A stretch of DNA of 64,000 nucleotides from Flammeovirgaceae bacterium (GCA_016712035.1 JADJRT010000009.1:62001-126000); one strand, 5' to 3'. Positions 9,898 to 18,771 are shown, counted from the first letter of the stretch. The notes: generated by a model from the letters alone, not told the origin. Numbers and translations: made by a program.

Positions 9898-11545
9898 TTA
9901 AAGAGATACTCCGCGTTTCCACGGAATAAAATCATCCTGATTTAACGCAACTGCCTTCGGTTTAATTTTTCCGCTGGCTACCTCAATTATAAAGTCGAGA
10001 ATTTCTTCTCCTTTTTGCTCAATTGTTTTTTCACCTGTTATAATGGCACCGCAATCAATATCAATTATATCTGGCATTTTATTGGCCAGTTTTGTATTGG
10101 TTGAAAGTTTGATAACCGGTGTTATGGGATTTCCGTGGGCGTTCCTAATCCCGTAGTAAATAGAATGATGTTGGCCCCAGCCCCAGCCATGGCGGTTGTA
10201 CTTTCTACATCATTGCCAGGCGTGCACAATAAATTTAATCCGGATGTCTTTACATATTCGCCATAATCCAGCACATCGGTAATGGGAGACGTGCCACCTT
10301 TTTTGCTGCACCAGCTGATTTCATGGCATCCGTAATCAAGCCATCTTTAATATTTCCGGGTGAAGGGTTCATATCAAAACCAGAACCAACCAATTCGGCA
10401 GCTTTTGAGTAAGTACGCATGAGGTGACTAAATCGGTTGGCAATTTGATCAGTCGTTGCACGGTTGATAAGTTCTTGCTCTACGCCACACAGATCCGGAA
10501 ACTCGGATAAAATAGTTGTACCTCCTAAAGCCGCAATCAAATCAGACGTATGACCAATGGCCGGGTTTGCCGAAATGCCGGAGAAACCATCTGAGCCACC
10601 GCACTCTAACCCAATAGTTAATTTACTGAGTGGGGCAGGCTTGCGTTGTTCCTTATTTACTTCAATCAATGCCAGAAAGGTTTCCTTGATTGCCTTGGCC
10701 AGCAATTCACTCTCTGTACCTTCCTTTTGTTGCTCTAGTATTAGTAAGGGTTTGTTGAAATTTTTATTTAAGCGCGCAAGACTGCTTCTCAGAATATCGG
10801 CTTGCGCATGTTGACAACCGAGACTCAAGATGGTTCCTCCGGCTACATTTGGATTATTGAGATAGCCGGCAAACAAAGCACACAAAGCATCGGAGTCTTG
10901 CCGCGTACCACCACAGCCGCCTTCGTGCGTAAGAAATTTTATCCCGTCAAGGTTTTCAAAAATTTTTGATTTTGATTTACTACTTCCTTCCAAAACGGAT
11001 AGCGCATCCATGGCTTTTGTATTTCCATTTTTGTAAAGCGTTACCAACTCCCGCACAAAGTTTTGGTATGAATTGCTCTTGCCAAAGCCAAGTTCTTCTT
11101 CAAATGCTTGTCGGATAACGTTTACATTTCTGTTTTCACAAAAAACAAGCGGGATTACAATCCAGTAATTGGCCGTACCCACCTGACCATCGTGCCGGTG
11201 AAAGCCATCGAAGGTTTTAGTTTTCCATGGCGAGGTATCAGGCGTTTGCCACGGTTGGATTTTACTTCTACCTGTATAGGCGGAAGCCTGGTGAGTTACA
11301 TTTTGAGTTGTGATGGATTCGCCCTGAGCGATAGGGGATAGTGCCTTGCCTACCACCACCCCATACATAATAATTTCATCACCCGTTTTCAGAGCGCCTT
11401 CAACAAACTTATGTTTAGCGGGTATGTTGTGAGTAAGCGTAACAGTACGCTTATTTATTTCAACTTGCTCACCTGCCTTTAGGTCGGCAAGGGCAACCCA
11501 CACGTTATCGATTGGGTTTATCTTAAGTATCTTGTTTGCCGGCAT
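9898..11545 (-). CDS. uxaA: Altronate dehydratase (two frameshifts)
   Basis: Dehydrates D-altronate to 2-keto-3-deoxygluconate in hexuronate degradation. The N-terminal SAF domain covers about residues 8-85 (VALADLKAGEQVEI, then HKFVEGALKTGDEIIMYG). The catalytic UxaA domain follows, with HEGGCGG near residue 211, a GCQHAQAD segment and LECGGSDGFSG. The frame breaks at 10299-10304, where A6 on the coding strand should be A7 (restoring AAKKGGTSPITDVLDYGEYVK), and again near 10132-10135 where one G is missing (restoring GTPTGNPITPVIKLS). The corrected protein of about 549 residues ends PWKRGVSL at 9898. It is divergent from kdgK-eda-transporter, whose products act directly downstream. Confidence 0.92.
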
Positions 11546-11626
11546 CGGGAATATATTCTAATCACAAGATAGAAATTCAATAAGTATTATAGCGTAAAAA
11601 CTGTACTTTTAAACTTATAGACTATT

Positions 11627-12623
11627 ATGAAAAAGATCGTTACACTGGGCGAAGTTATGATGCGGCTTTCTACCCCTGGCTTTTCCAGATTTACGCAGGC
11701 GGAAACCTTTGATGTGCGCTATGCCGGATCGGAAGCCAACGTAAGTGCGTCATTGGCAATTTGGGGCTTAGCCGCAACACACGTTACTCGTTTCCCAGAT
11801 AATGATTTAGGTAGGGCCGCAACACAAACCCTTCGTAGATATGGGGTGAATACATCGGCTATTGTGTATGGCGATGAACGATTAGGCGTTTATTTTTTAG
11901 AAAACGGTGCCATGCAGCGCTCGTCTAAAATTATTTATGACCGATTTGATTCCGCGTTCGCTCATATCAAAAAAGGAATGATTGATTGGGAGTCTGTTTT
12001 AAAAGGTGCTGATTGGTTTCATTGGACGGGCATTACTCCGGCCATCTCGCAAGGGGCGGCTGATGTTTGCCTGGAAGCGATTTCGGTAGCCAGAAAAAAT
12101 GGCATTTACCATTTCCGGTGACATTAATTACCGCAGAAATTTATGGCAGTACGGAAAATCAGTTGAACAGATTATGCCTGCCTTGATTGAACATACAGAT
12201 ATTATAATTGGTGGGGTAACCGATATGGAAAATTGCTTGGACATAAAATCCTCCAGTTTTGAAAAGGCCTGCGAGCAAGTGATGAAAAAAAATCCAGCAG
12301 TCAAAAAAATCAGTACTACGCACCGCGAATCCATCAGTTCGTCACATAATAAAATTTCCGCCAAGCTTTGGAACGGAAAGGAATTATTAACCTCGAAAGA
12401 GTACGATCTAACTCATATTGTTGATCGGGTAGGGGCAGGTGATGCCTATATGGCCGGAATTATCTATGGCTGGCTAACTGGAAAGACAGACCAACAAACT
12501 ATTGAATTTTCCATCGCGGCAAGCGCGTTAAAGCATGGCATGGAAGGCGATGTGAATTTGGCCTCAGTAGCAGAAGTTGAAACTTTAGTGAAAGGTGAAA
12601 ACATTGGAAAACTATTGCGATGA
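11627..12623 (+). CDS. kdgK: 2-keto-3-deoxygluconate kinase, PfkB family (frameshifted)
   Basis: Phosphorylates 2-keto-3-deoxygluconate to KDPG. The N-terminal segment MKKIVTLGEVMMRLS and the GSEANVSASLA segment are typical of KdgK within the ribokinase/PfkB family; the C-terminal VGAGDAYMAGI carries the anion hole and catalytic aspartate. An extra T in the TTT at 12105-12107 splits the gene. Removing it restores NGITISGDINYRRNLW and one protein of about 331 residues. The stop overlaps the eda start (ATGA at 12620), so they are coupled. Sugar specificity is inferred from the neighbours uxaA and eda rather than from sequence alone. Confidence 0.9.
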
Positions 12624-13282
12624 AATTTACTAAACAACAGATTGTTGCAGGCATGGAAGCGACAGGTCTTGTGCCTTTGTTCTCGCATGACGATGCAACA
12701 AAATCACAGGCTGTATTAGAAGCGTCTTATAGAGGTGGTGTTCGTGTTTTTGAAATCACTAATCGAAAAGCAAACTCCTTTGAAGTTTTTAAACACTTGC
12801 GCGAAGCAGCGAATGATCTTCCGGGAATGATGTTAGGCATTGGTACTATCATGGATGCAAAGACAACGCTTAAGTTTATTGAAGCCGGTGCAGACTTCAT
12901 TATTTCGCCCATACTAAAAATTGAAATGGCTCAGATTTGTCACGATCATAATGTGCATTGGATTCCCGGTTGTGCCACGCTTACAGAAATAGTTACCGCC
13001 AAAGAGCATGGTGCCGAGGTGATCAAAGTATTTCCAGGTTCGGTATTGGGGCCACAATTTGTTTCTTCTATTATGCCCGTGGTACCTGATTTAAAATTGA
13101 TGATCACGGGTGGCGTTGAACCTACGCATGAAAATTTGAAGGGCTGGTTTAAAGCCGGTGCGATGTGTGTGGGCATGGGTTCGCACTTAACTACAAAAGA
13201 TATTATTGCCAATAATGATTGGACAGGTCTTCAAAAGAAAGTAGAATCGATTTTAACGCTTATCAGCGAGATAAGAAAATGA
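12620..13282 (+). CDS. eda: KDPG aldolase (bifunctional KDPG/KHG aldolase family)
   Basis: Cleaves 2-keto-3-deoxy-6-phosphogluconate to pyruvate and glyceraldehyde-3-phosphate, the last step of the hexuronate branch. The 220-residue class I aldolase has the general base Glu45 in EITNR and the Schiff-base Lys136 in IKVFPG. The phosphate-binding ITGGVEP and GMGSHL segments follow. Length and order match the family. It starts inside the kdgK stop and is followed by the transporter gene after 21 bases, so it lies in the middle of an operon. Confidence 0.95.
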   Translation: MKFTKQQIVAGMEATGLVPLFSHDDATKSQAVLEASYRGGVRVFEITNRKANSFEVFKHLREAANDLPGMMLGIGTIMDAKTTLKFIEAGADFIISPILKIEMAQICHDHNVHWIPGCATLTEIVTAKEHGAEVIKVFPGSVLGPQFVSSIMPVVPDLKLMITGGVEPTHENLKGWFKAGAMCVGMGSHLTTKDIIANNDWTGLQKKVESILTLISEIRK

Positions 13283-13303
13283 TGTTACTCTAAATTATAA
13301 CGC

Positions 13304-14671
13304 GTGCAAAGCAAAATTGGAAATTACCGGTGGACAATTTGTGCGTTAGTCTTTTTTGCCACCACAATTAATTACTTAGACCGACAGGTACTTAGCTTGC
13401 TTCAACCGCGACTAGAAGAAATTTTTGATTGGACAAACACAGACTATGCTAACATAACGGCCATCTTTCAAATCACCTATGCCGTTACCATGTTGTTTGT
13501 TGGCCGGCTGGTGGATAGACTGGGTACCCGTTGGGGGTATGGAGTAGCCATAATTGTGTGGTCAATAGGAGCATTGGTTCATGCTTTTGCCATTCCTATT
13601 GGCGAAGGACTCTCTGCCCTGTTAGGGTTGATTGGCGTTACTACATTTTCAGTTTCCGTATTAGGGTTTATGTTTTCGCGTGCCGTGTTAGCACTGGGTG
13701 AGTCTGGAAACTTTCCGGCAGCTATAAAAGCTACGGCAGAATATTTCCCGAAGCACGAGCGCTCTTTTGCCACAGGCATTTTCAATTCAGGTACCAGTAT
13801 CGGTGCCATCTTAGCACCGCTTTCCGTACCGTGGATGTATCTTCATTGGGGTTGGCAAACCACATTTATTGCGATGGGCGCGTTAGGTTTTTTGTGGTTA
13901 GCAGTTTGGCTGGTCATGTACAAACATCCTGAAAAACAAACGCGACTTTCGGATGCTGAGCGAGCCTACATTAATAAGGACGAAGATGATGAAAAGGCAG
14001 GCGTTCAAAAAGATAGTAATGAAGGTTCGACCTCGTGGATTACATTGTTGGAGTATCGTCAAACGTGGGCCTTTGCCTTTGGTAAATTTATGACCGATGG
14101 CGTTTGGTGGTTTTTTCTATTTTGGTTGCCTGCTTATTTAAAAGCGCAGTATGGAATTATTGATGAAGCCGTCATGCTGCCCCTGGCGGTGTTATACACA
14201 ATGTCGATGGTAGGCAGTATTGCCGGAGGCTGGCTTCCCGCTATTTTTATTAAGATGGGGTATGGCGTTTTTGATGGCCGCATGCGAGCTATGTTTATGA
14301 TTGCCTTGTTTCCATTAATTATTTTAATCGCGCAACCTTTGGGGAGTATTACTTTTTGGATTCCGGTTTTACTGATTGGTGTGGGTACGGCTGCCCACCA
14401 GGCGTGGAGCGCTAATTTGTTTACTACGGTTTCCGATATGTTTCCTAAAAAAACAATTGGGGCCGTAATTGGTATTGGCGGCTTGGCCGGTGGCGTGGGG
14501 GCTGTTTCCATTACTAAATTAGGTGGTGGGTTGTTCGATTATTACAAAGCCCTGGGCCATATTGAAACGGGCTATACCATTATGTTTGCCATTTGTGCGG
14601 TAGCCTATTTAGTGGCTTGGGGTGTTATGAAAATGTTAGTACCGAAGTACAGTCCAATTTCAGATTTGTAA
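13304..14671 (+). CDS. MFS transporter, anion:cation symporter family (hexuronate transporter-like)
   Basis: An inner-membrane proton symporter, probably for hexuronates such as galacturonate or glucuronate. The 455-residue protein has about 12 hydrophobic segments and the ACS-family NYLDRQV motif in helix 1 (about 25-31). An MFS signature G-R-x-x-D-R-x-G (FVGRLVDRLGTRWG) follows helix 2. The start is GTG at 13304. Substrate is inferred from cotranscription with kdgK and eda and from divergent uxaA. Isomerase (uxaC) and reductase (uxaB) genes are absent from this window, so the first two steps must be encoded elsewhere. Confidence 0.87.
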   Translation: MQSKIGNYRWTICALVFFATTINYLDRQVLSLLQPRLEEIFDWTNTDYANITAIFQITYAVTMLFVGRLVDRLGTRWGYGVAIIVWSIGALVHAFAIPIGEGLSALLGLIGVTTFSVSVLGFMFSRAVLALGESGNFPAAIKATAEYFPKHERSFATGIFNSGTSIGAILAPLSVPWMYLHWGWQTTFIAMGALGFLWLAVWLVMYKHPEKQTRLSDAERAYINKDEDDEKAGVQKDSNEGSTSWITLLEYRQTWAFAFGKFMTDGVWWFFLFWLPAYLKAQYGIIDEAVMLPLAVLYTMSMVGSIAGGWLPAIFIKMGYGVFDGRMRAMFMIALFPLIILIAQPLGSITFWIPVLLIGVGTAAHQAWSANLFTTVSDMFPKKTIGAVIGIGGLAGGVGAVSITKLGGGLFDYYKALGHIETGYTIMFAICAVAYLVAWGVMKMLVPKYSPISDL

Positions 14672-14745
14672 GAAACTTTCTGTTCAGATAAACGAGCCGA
14701 GGTGCACAAAAAATTTATCAGCTATTTTCAAGTAATTTGATCAGA

Positions 14746-14767
14746 TTAGGAGGTATCTACCTCCTAA
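14746..14767. repeat. Perfect palindrome at the left edge of the accessory block
   Basis: Two perfect 10-bp arms, TTAGGAGGTA (14746-14755) and TACCTCCTAA (14758-14767), are separated by 2 bases. No T-run follows, so it is a poor terminator; it looks more like a dimeric-protein operator or a recombination site. A 9-base half-site ACCTCCTAA recurs at 17289-17297, just after the SnoaL-like gene. The AGGAGGT core resembles a Shine-Dalgarno sequence but is not placed before any start codon. Confidence 0.55.
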
Positions 14768-14877
14768 ATTATATATAGGAGATAACAACAATTGCATATA
14801 TTCGGATGTTAGCGGCTAGTGTTGACAAGGACTCGGCTAAGGACGGTCTAATGACAATACATATATTGACAATTAGT

Positions 14878-15254
14878 ATGACGGAGAAAGAAAAAATAAT
14901 TAGCGACTACATTGACGCCTACAATAATTTCGACATCGACAAAATGATCGCTGACTTTGACGAGAACATCGTATTTGAAAACTTATTAAATGGAGAAATT
15001 AACATGTCTTTGTCAGGTTTAACTTCATTTAAAGAGCAAGCTCAACAAGCCAAAAACTATTTCTCTGCGAGGACACAGACGATAAAGTCATTCAAACACG
15101 AAAATGAGCAGACTGAAATTACAATTGAATATTATGCAATTTTAACACTTGACTTTCCTAATGGACTTAAAAAGGAGACGAATTGAAATTACAAGGCAAA
15201 TCAATTTTTAAATTTGCTGACGACAAAATTATTAAGCTTACCGACATCAGTTAG
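14878..15254 (+). CDS. NTF2-like (SnoaL-fold) protein (frameshifted)
   Basis: A small protein of the nuclear transport factor 2 superfamily; reaction unknown. The start MTEKEKIISDYIDAYNNFDIDKMI and the following VFENL and GLTSFKEQ segments match this fold, where a helix with xYxxAYNxxDxDxM leads into an open cone. A missing A in the A5 tract at 15169-15173 breaks the frame; adding it restores KKGDELKLQGKSIFKFADDKI and a stop at 15254, giving about 125 residues. I chose ATG 14878 because the upstream in-frame ATG at 14806 lies across a GTTAGCGG motif and adds residues without family similarity. AT-rich compared with the chromosome around it. Confidence 0.65.
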
Positions 15255-15385
15255 GGAAAAGGGGAACACCACTTACCCAACAAAAGTTACTACAACTATT
15301 GTGAATTATGATGAAACGAATCTAAAGGTTAGCGGTCAGGATAAAAGACGACCACAACAATTACTTAATCAGATAAAAGAGAAAC

Positions 15386-16150
15386 ATGTCAATAACAAAA
15401 CACGCTGAATGGATTGGAATGCAAAAGGCAAGCGAAGCTGTTGCATTTACTCTAAAGGAAATGAGAAATTATGCACACCCCGGTATGACAACAAAGCAAC
15501 TAGACAACTATGGTGGACAAATCCTTAGAGACTTAGGGGCAAAGTCAGCTCCACTTTTAACCTATGGCTTTCCAGGTTGGACTTGCATAAGTGTGAACAA
15601 TGAATTTTGCCATGGTATTCCGTCTGACGGCAGAATATTGGAAGAAGGTGATTTGGTTAATATTGATGTTTCAGCCGAGCTTAATGATTTTTGGTCTGAT
15701 AACGGAGGCTCATTTGTACTTGGCGAAGATATTAACGGACACCAAAACCTTATTGACGCTTCAAAGTTGATTTTACATAAGGCAATTTACAATATAAAAG
15801 GTGGAGTTCGTATTTCGGACATAGGGCATCTGATAGAAACAGAAGCCAAAAAGAATGGATATAAAGTTATCAAAAACCTTACAGGACACGGAATTGGAAA
15901 AAGCCTTCATGAAGAACCGAGCGAAATAGCAAATTACAGAGACCGTTTTAATACGACAAGATTTAAGAAAAACTCTGTTGTTGCCGTTGAAACATTTATA
16001 TCAACAATTTCAACGTATGCGGAAACCTTAAATGACGGTTGGACAATGGTTGGAAATAAAGGAGGCTTTATGGCACAACACGAACATACCATTGTTATCA
16101 CTGATGGAAAACCAATCATACTGACAGAGACAAACGAAATATGGGGATGA
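15386..16150 (+). CDS. map: Type I methionine aminopeptidase
   Basis: Removes N-terminal methionine from proteins using two metal ions. The 254-residue protein has all five metal ligands in sequence order: Asp in VNIDVSAE, Asp in WSDNGG, His in GHGIGKSLHEEP, Glu in VAVETF, and Glu in AQHEHTIVI. It lacks the N-terminal zinc finger, as is usual for bacterial MetAPs. It sits within an accessory block rather than beside ribosomal genes such as secY or infA, so I infer a second, non-essential copy. It may give resistance or an expanded specificity. Intact, unlike several of its neighbours. Confidence 0.93.
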   Translation: MSITKHAEWIGMQKASEAVAFTLKEMRNYAHPGMTTKQLDNYGGQILRDLGAKSAPLLTYGFPGWTCISVNNEFCHGIPSDGRILEEGDLVNIDVSAELNDFWSDNGGSFVLGEDINGHQNLIDASKLILHKAIYNIKGGVRISDIGHLIETEAKKNGYKVIKNLTGHGIGKSLHEEPSEIANYRDRFNTTRFKKNSVVAVETFISTISTYAETLNDGWTMVGNKGGFMAQHEHTIVITDGKPIILTETNEIWG

Positions 16151-16222
16151 CAGATAGACTGTAATCTCCATATTATATATAGCCCCAAAAAGACTATGCA
16201 TTATACATTAATTCCATAACTA

Positions 16223-16783
16223 CTGAAAAATCTTAAAACATACATTCAAAAACTGACTGACTTTCCCGAAGAAAGTTGGGAAATTCTTTGCGACTGTTTA
16301 ACAGAACAGAAATTCAAAAAAGGCGATATACTTTTGAACTCGGGAGAAATTTGCAACTCATTATTTTTTGTAAGTAGTGGAATATGCAAAGCATTTTACA
16401 ACCAGGACGGTAAAGAAATTAATATAGCATTCTATTTTGAATACGACTTTGCAACAAATACTAAAAGTTTAACAAATGGTACAAAATCTGAATATAAAAT
16501 TGTAGCGTATGAGAATTTAACTGTTATAAAATTTGACAAAGTACAGTTGTTAACTGCTTACAAGCAATCGCGTGAAATCGAAACTTTTGGGCGCAAGCTT
16601 TTAGAAATTATTGTTTCAAAGCATGAAGAACATTCTAACAGTTTTAAGTTATTTACACCAAAACAACGCTATGATAATCTAGTATTAACTAATCCTGATT
16701 TTTTGCAAAGAGTTTCATTAACACAAACTGCTTCATATTTAGGAATGAGCAGAGAAACTTTGAGCAGATTTCGAAAGAAATAG
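16223..16783 (+). CDS. Crp/Fnr-family transcriptional regulator (start unresolved)
   Basis: A predicted DNA-binding regulator with an N-terminal cyclic-nucleotide-binding-like beta-roll (KKGDILLNSGEICNSLFFVSSG, shown in part as GDILLNSGEI and NSLFFVSSG). The C-terminal short helix-turn-helix (LTQTASYLGMSRETLSRFRK) fits the Crp family. Reading in frame extends upstream to about 16223 (LKNLKTYIQKLTDF), beginning with a non-standard CTG after an in-frame stop at 16217. An ATG at 16196 is in the same frame before that stop, so the true start is probably hidden by a sequencing error. Many Bacteroidota Crp-like proteins of this length control an adjacent gene; here the SnoaL-like gene follows. Confidence 0.75.
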   Translation: MKNLKTYIQKLTDFPEESWEILCDCLTEQKFKKGDILLNSGEICNSLFFVSSGICKAFYNQDGKEINIAFYFEYDFATNTKSLTNGTKSEYKIVAYENLTVIKFDKVQLLTAYKQSREIETFGRKLLEIIVSKHEEHSNSFKLFTPKQRYDNLVLTNPDFLQRVSLTQTASYLGMSRETLSRFRKK

Positions 16784-16796
16784 AAATTTTGTGAGT

Positions 16797-16812
16797 TTTG
16801 ACACAGGTCAAA
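16797..16812. promoter_or_regulatory. Operator-like inverted repeat upstream of the SnoaL-like gene
   Basis: TTTGAC-ACAG-GTCAAA is a perfect 6-bp palindrome with a 4-base spacer. It lies in the 78 bases between the Crp-like regulator and the SnoaL-like gene, 50 bases upstream of the latter's ATG. The TTTG could also serve as a -33 box. The symmetric layout suits a dimeric Crp-type protein such as the adjacent regulator; that link is inference. Confidence 0.45.
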
Positions 16813-16861
16813 GTGTAATTTTTGAAAGATCTTTGTGGCACACACAATAAGAGACATCAAA

Positions 16862-17284
16862 ATGGACAATTTAAAAATCGTAAAAGAATTTATTGAGCAA
16901 ATCTGGAATGCCAAAAACTTTAAAAATCTGGACCAATTTATACATACAGATTTTAAAGATCATTCGCTTCCACCTGCTTTAACTGCAGACAAAGAAGGAA
17001 TGAAAAAATGGGTATTAGGTACTGGTGTTTCTTTTGAACACAAAACATTAATTGAGGATCAAGTATCCGAAGGTGACAAAATTATTGTAAAAATCAGGAT
17101 GGAGATGAAACATATAGGTACTTGGCGTGATATTGAACCAACAGGAATTAATCTACATACTACTGGTTATAGATATTACAAACTAAAAAATGGAAAAATC
17201 ATAGAGCATTGGGCATTAATAGATGGGCAGGCAATTGAAAATCAATTAAATGATGCACAACATGGGTGCAAAATTGTTGGATAA
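16862..17284 (+). CDS. SnoaL-like ester cyclase family protein
   Basis: A 140-residue NTF2-fold protein similar to polyketide cyclase SnoaL family members. Motifs include MDNLKIVKEFIEQIWNAKN, then HTDFKDHSLPP and a C-terminal KNGKIIEHWALIDG. This last Gly-Lys-Ile-x-Glu-x-W-x-x-x-D pattern is typical of the family. The substrate is unknown; most bacterial members have no assigned reaction. ATG 16862 is chosen over an upstream GTG because the family start MDN..IV..FIEQIWN fits. It is downstream of a Crp-like regulator and a palindromic site and may be that regulator's target. Confidence 0.8.
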   Translation: MDNLKIVKEFIEQIWNAKNFKNLDQFIHTDFKDHSLPPALTADKEGMKKWVLGTGVSFEHKTLIEDQVSEGDKIIVKIRMEMKHIGTWRDIEPTGINLHTTGYRYYKLKNGKIIEHWALIDGQAIENQLNDAQHGCKIVG

Positions 17285-17346
17285 AGCCACCTCCTAAGAC
17301 TATTTCAAAATTTTTGAAATTTACCTTTTAAAAAAATATAGCCTAA

Positions 17347-17810
17347 ATGACAAACAAATTCATTTTACTCATCACAATTCTTGTTTATGGTATGATAGCA
17401 AGCCAGTCATTCATGTACTTTTTTGCACTAAAAAATGTGCAACTCAATCTCGATGCCAATTCTTATATTGAATTGCGAAAATTAATCGATATCAGTATGA
17501 GTAATAAATTTAGATATATGATGCATACTGCCTTACTTGCTAATCTATTGCTTATTGTTTCAAATTTCAAAAATGTCGGAAGTCTATTGTTTATTACATC
17601 TGCAATAGCTTTTGTCGCTTTAATTATAGATGCAATGACTGCAGTGAAAGGAAATATTCCCATAAATACTATAATTAGCACTTGGTCTCCTGATAATTAT
17701 CCAACAACTGGGAAGATTACAGGACTAAATGGTTGTCTATTTTTCAATATCGCCAACTTGCCAATATAACTGGTTTTGTGAGCCTGTTGATAGGAGCTGT
17801 TTTTAAATAA
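17347..17810 (+). CDS. DUF1772-like membrane protein (frameshifted)
   Basis: A small integral membrane protein of about 153 residues with four hydrophobic segments: residues 5-28, about 55-75, 78-95, and near the C-terminus. A missing A at 17705-17706 (AA should be AAA) shifts the frame. Correction gives NYPTNWEDYRTKWLSIFQYRQ followed by LANITGFVSLLIGAVFK and a stop at 17810. The W-x-x-Y-R-x-x-W segment before the last helix is what I associate with DUF1772/anthrone-oxygenase-like proteins; function unknown. It lies 62 bases after the SnoaL-like gene and is probably cotranscribed. Confidence 0.6.
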
Positions 17811-17906
17811 AAATAAATAGACATGTTAGAAAATCGGATAAGTCCTTGTCGGAACAGGCAAAGAGTGAATAGAAAACTTGAAAATTATTAACTGAAGAAG
17901 CCCAAA

Positions 17907-18018
17907 CCGCTAACATCAACTACAAGAAAAGACTTTGTGCAATGTATCGAGTTTAGTAGTGGCGGACAGTTTAGCGCTTCGAAATCGCCAACTCCGTGTA
18001 GCTGTTATCAGTTAGCGG
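17907..18018. repeat. 112-bp imperfect palindrome resembling an attC site
   Basis: The ends are CCGCTAAC (17907-17914) and its inverse GTTAGCGG (18011-18018). Internal boxes ACTACA and TGTAGCT pair across asymmetric spacers of 4 and 8 bases. The centre folds as GGCG...CGCC around AGCGCTTCGAA. This two-box layout with unequal spacers resembles integron attC sites, but the core GTTAGCG is not the canonical GTTRRRY. Lone GTTAGCGG motifs also occur near 14808 and 15334, at the left end of the block and after the NTF2-like gene. No gene lies in the element. No integrase is visible in the window. Confidence 0.4.
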
Positions 18019-18060
18019 CAAGCATTCGAACCACCGTACCAACAAAAACTTATAACCCAC

Positions 18061-18614
18061 AAAATAGAAATATTAGCAATTTCTGGAAGTACACCGAAAA
18101 TCGTCTTCGAACGTTAATTTGATAAAAGCCATTGCCCACCTGACTTCGGAAACATTTGATGAAAAAATATTTGAAGGATTATTCAACTTGCCACATTTCA
18201 ACCCGACTTGGACAATGAAAACGTCTTCGAATTAGTAAAAGACTTTCGCAGACAATTAAGAGAAACTGACGGTGTATTGATTTGCACACTGGAATATGCA
18301 ATTGGAGTACCTGGAACTTTAAAAATGCTATAGATTGGACAGTTTCGAAAATGGGATTTTCAAAAAAAACCTGTGGCACTTATTACTGCTTCATTATCGG
18401 GGAAAAAGCACATCAATCACTTCTGGGAACGCTTTTAATCATCGAAGCGAAAATGACAATAGGCACACAATTATTGATTTCATTCGTAAAAACAAAAGTA
18501 AATGACGACTGCAAAATAACAGACAAAGATACTTTGAATAGTGTATCCAAATTGATAAAATCATTGAAAGAAATAATATACATTTTTAACTATGCCAATT
18601 CCGCAACTACTTAA
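18061..18614 (+). CDS. NAD(P)H-dependent FMN reductase (heavily frameshifted)
   Basis: A flavodoxin-fold FMN reductase, recognisable only after joining segments. In order: EILAISGST (phosphate loop) near 18067-18093, then RKSSSNVNLIKAIA, then FEGLFNLPHFNPD, LDNENVFELVKDFRRQ, DGVLICTLEYAIGVPGTLKNAIDW and KKPVALITASLSGKKAHQSL. GST and the CTxEYAxxxPGxLKNAIDW-type motif define the family. At least five indels are needed: extra C near 18094, missing G near 18211, missing A near 18327, extra A in A8 at 18362-18369, and missing A near 18405. No ATG precedes the first strand, so a true pseudogene cannot be excluded. It follows the attC-like element and ends the accessory block. Confidence 0.65.
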
Positions 18615-18647
18615 GCACAAACGTTAAAATTAAAACCCATTCTAAAA

Positions 18648-18683
18648 TACAAAGGCATCAGAACTAATTCTGATGCCTTTGTA
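18648..18683. terminator. Bidirectional terminator between convergent genes
   Basis: Perfect 16-bp arms (18648-18663 and 18668-18683, core AAAGGCATCAGAA / TTCTGATGCCTTT) with a 4-base loop CTAA. The minus-strand exit is T-rich. It lies between the FMN reductase and the convergent BNR-repeat gene and could stop transcription from either side. Confidence 0.75.
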
Positions 18684-18771
18684 ATAATTATTTAAAACTA
18701 CTTCAGTTCTTCTTTTCCATATTAATTTTCTGGTCAGGAAGTTTATTGTTGATTTGGGGCAGTTGCTTCTC

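Noticed and set aside
14746..14767. AGGAGGT in the palindrome as a ribosome-binding site
   Set aside because: No start codon lies 5-10 bases downstream in either direction, and Bacteroidota rarely use Shine-Dalgarno sequences.
17937..18122. 61-codon frame MQCIEFSSGGQ overlapping the attC-like element
   Set aside because: It runs through the palindrome and out of frame with the FMN reductase; not a gene.
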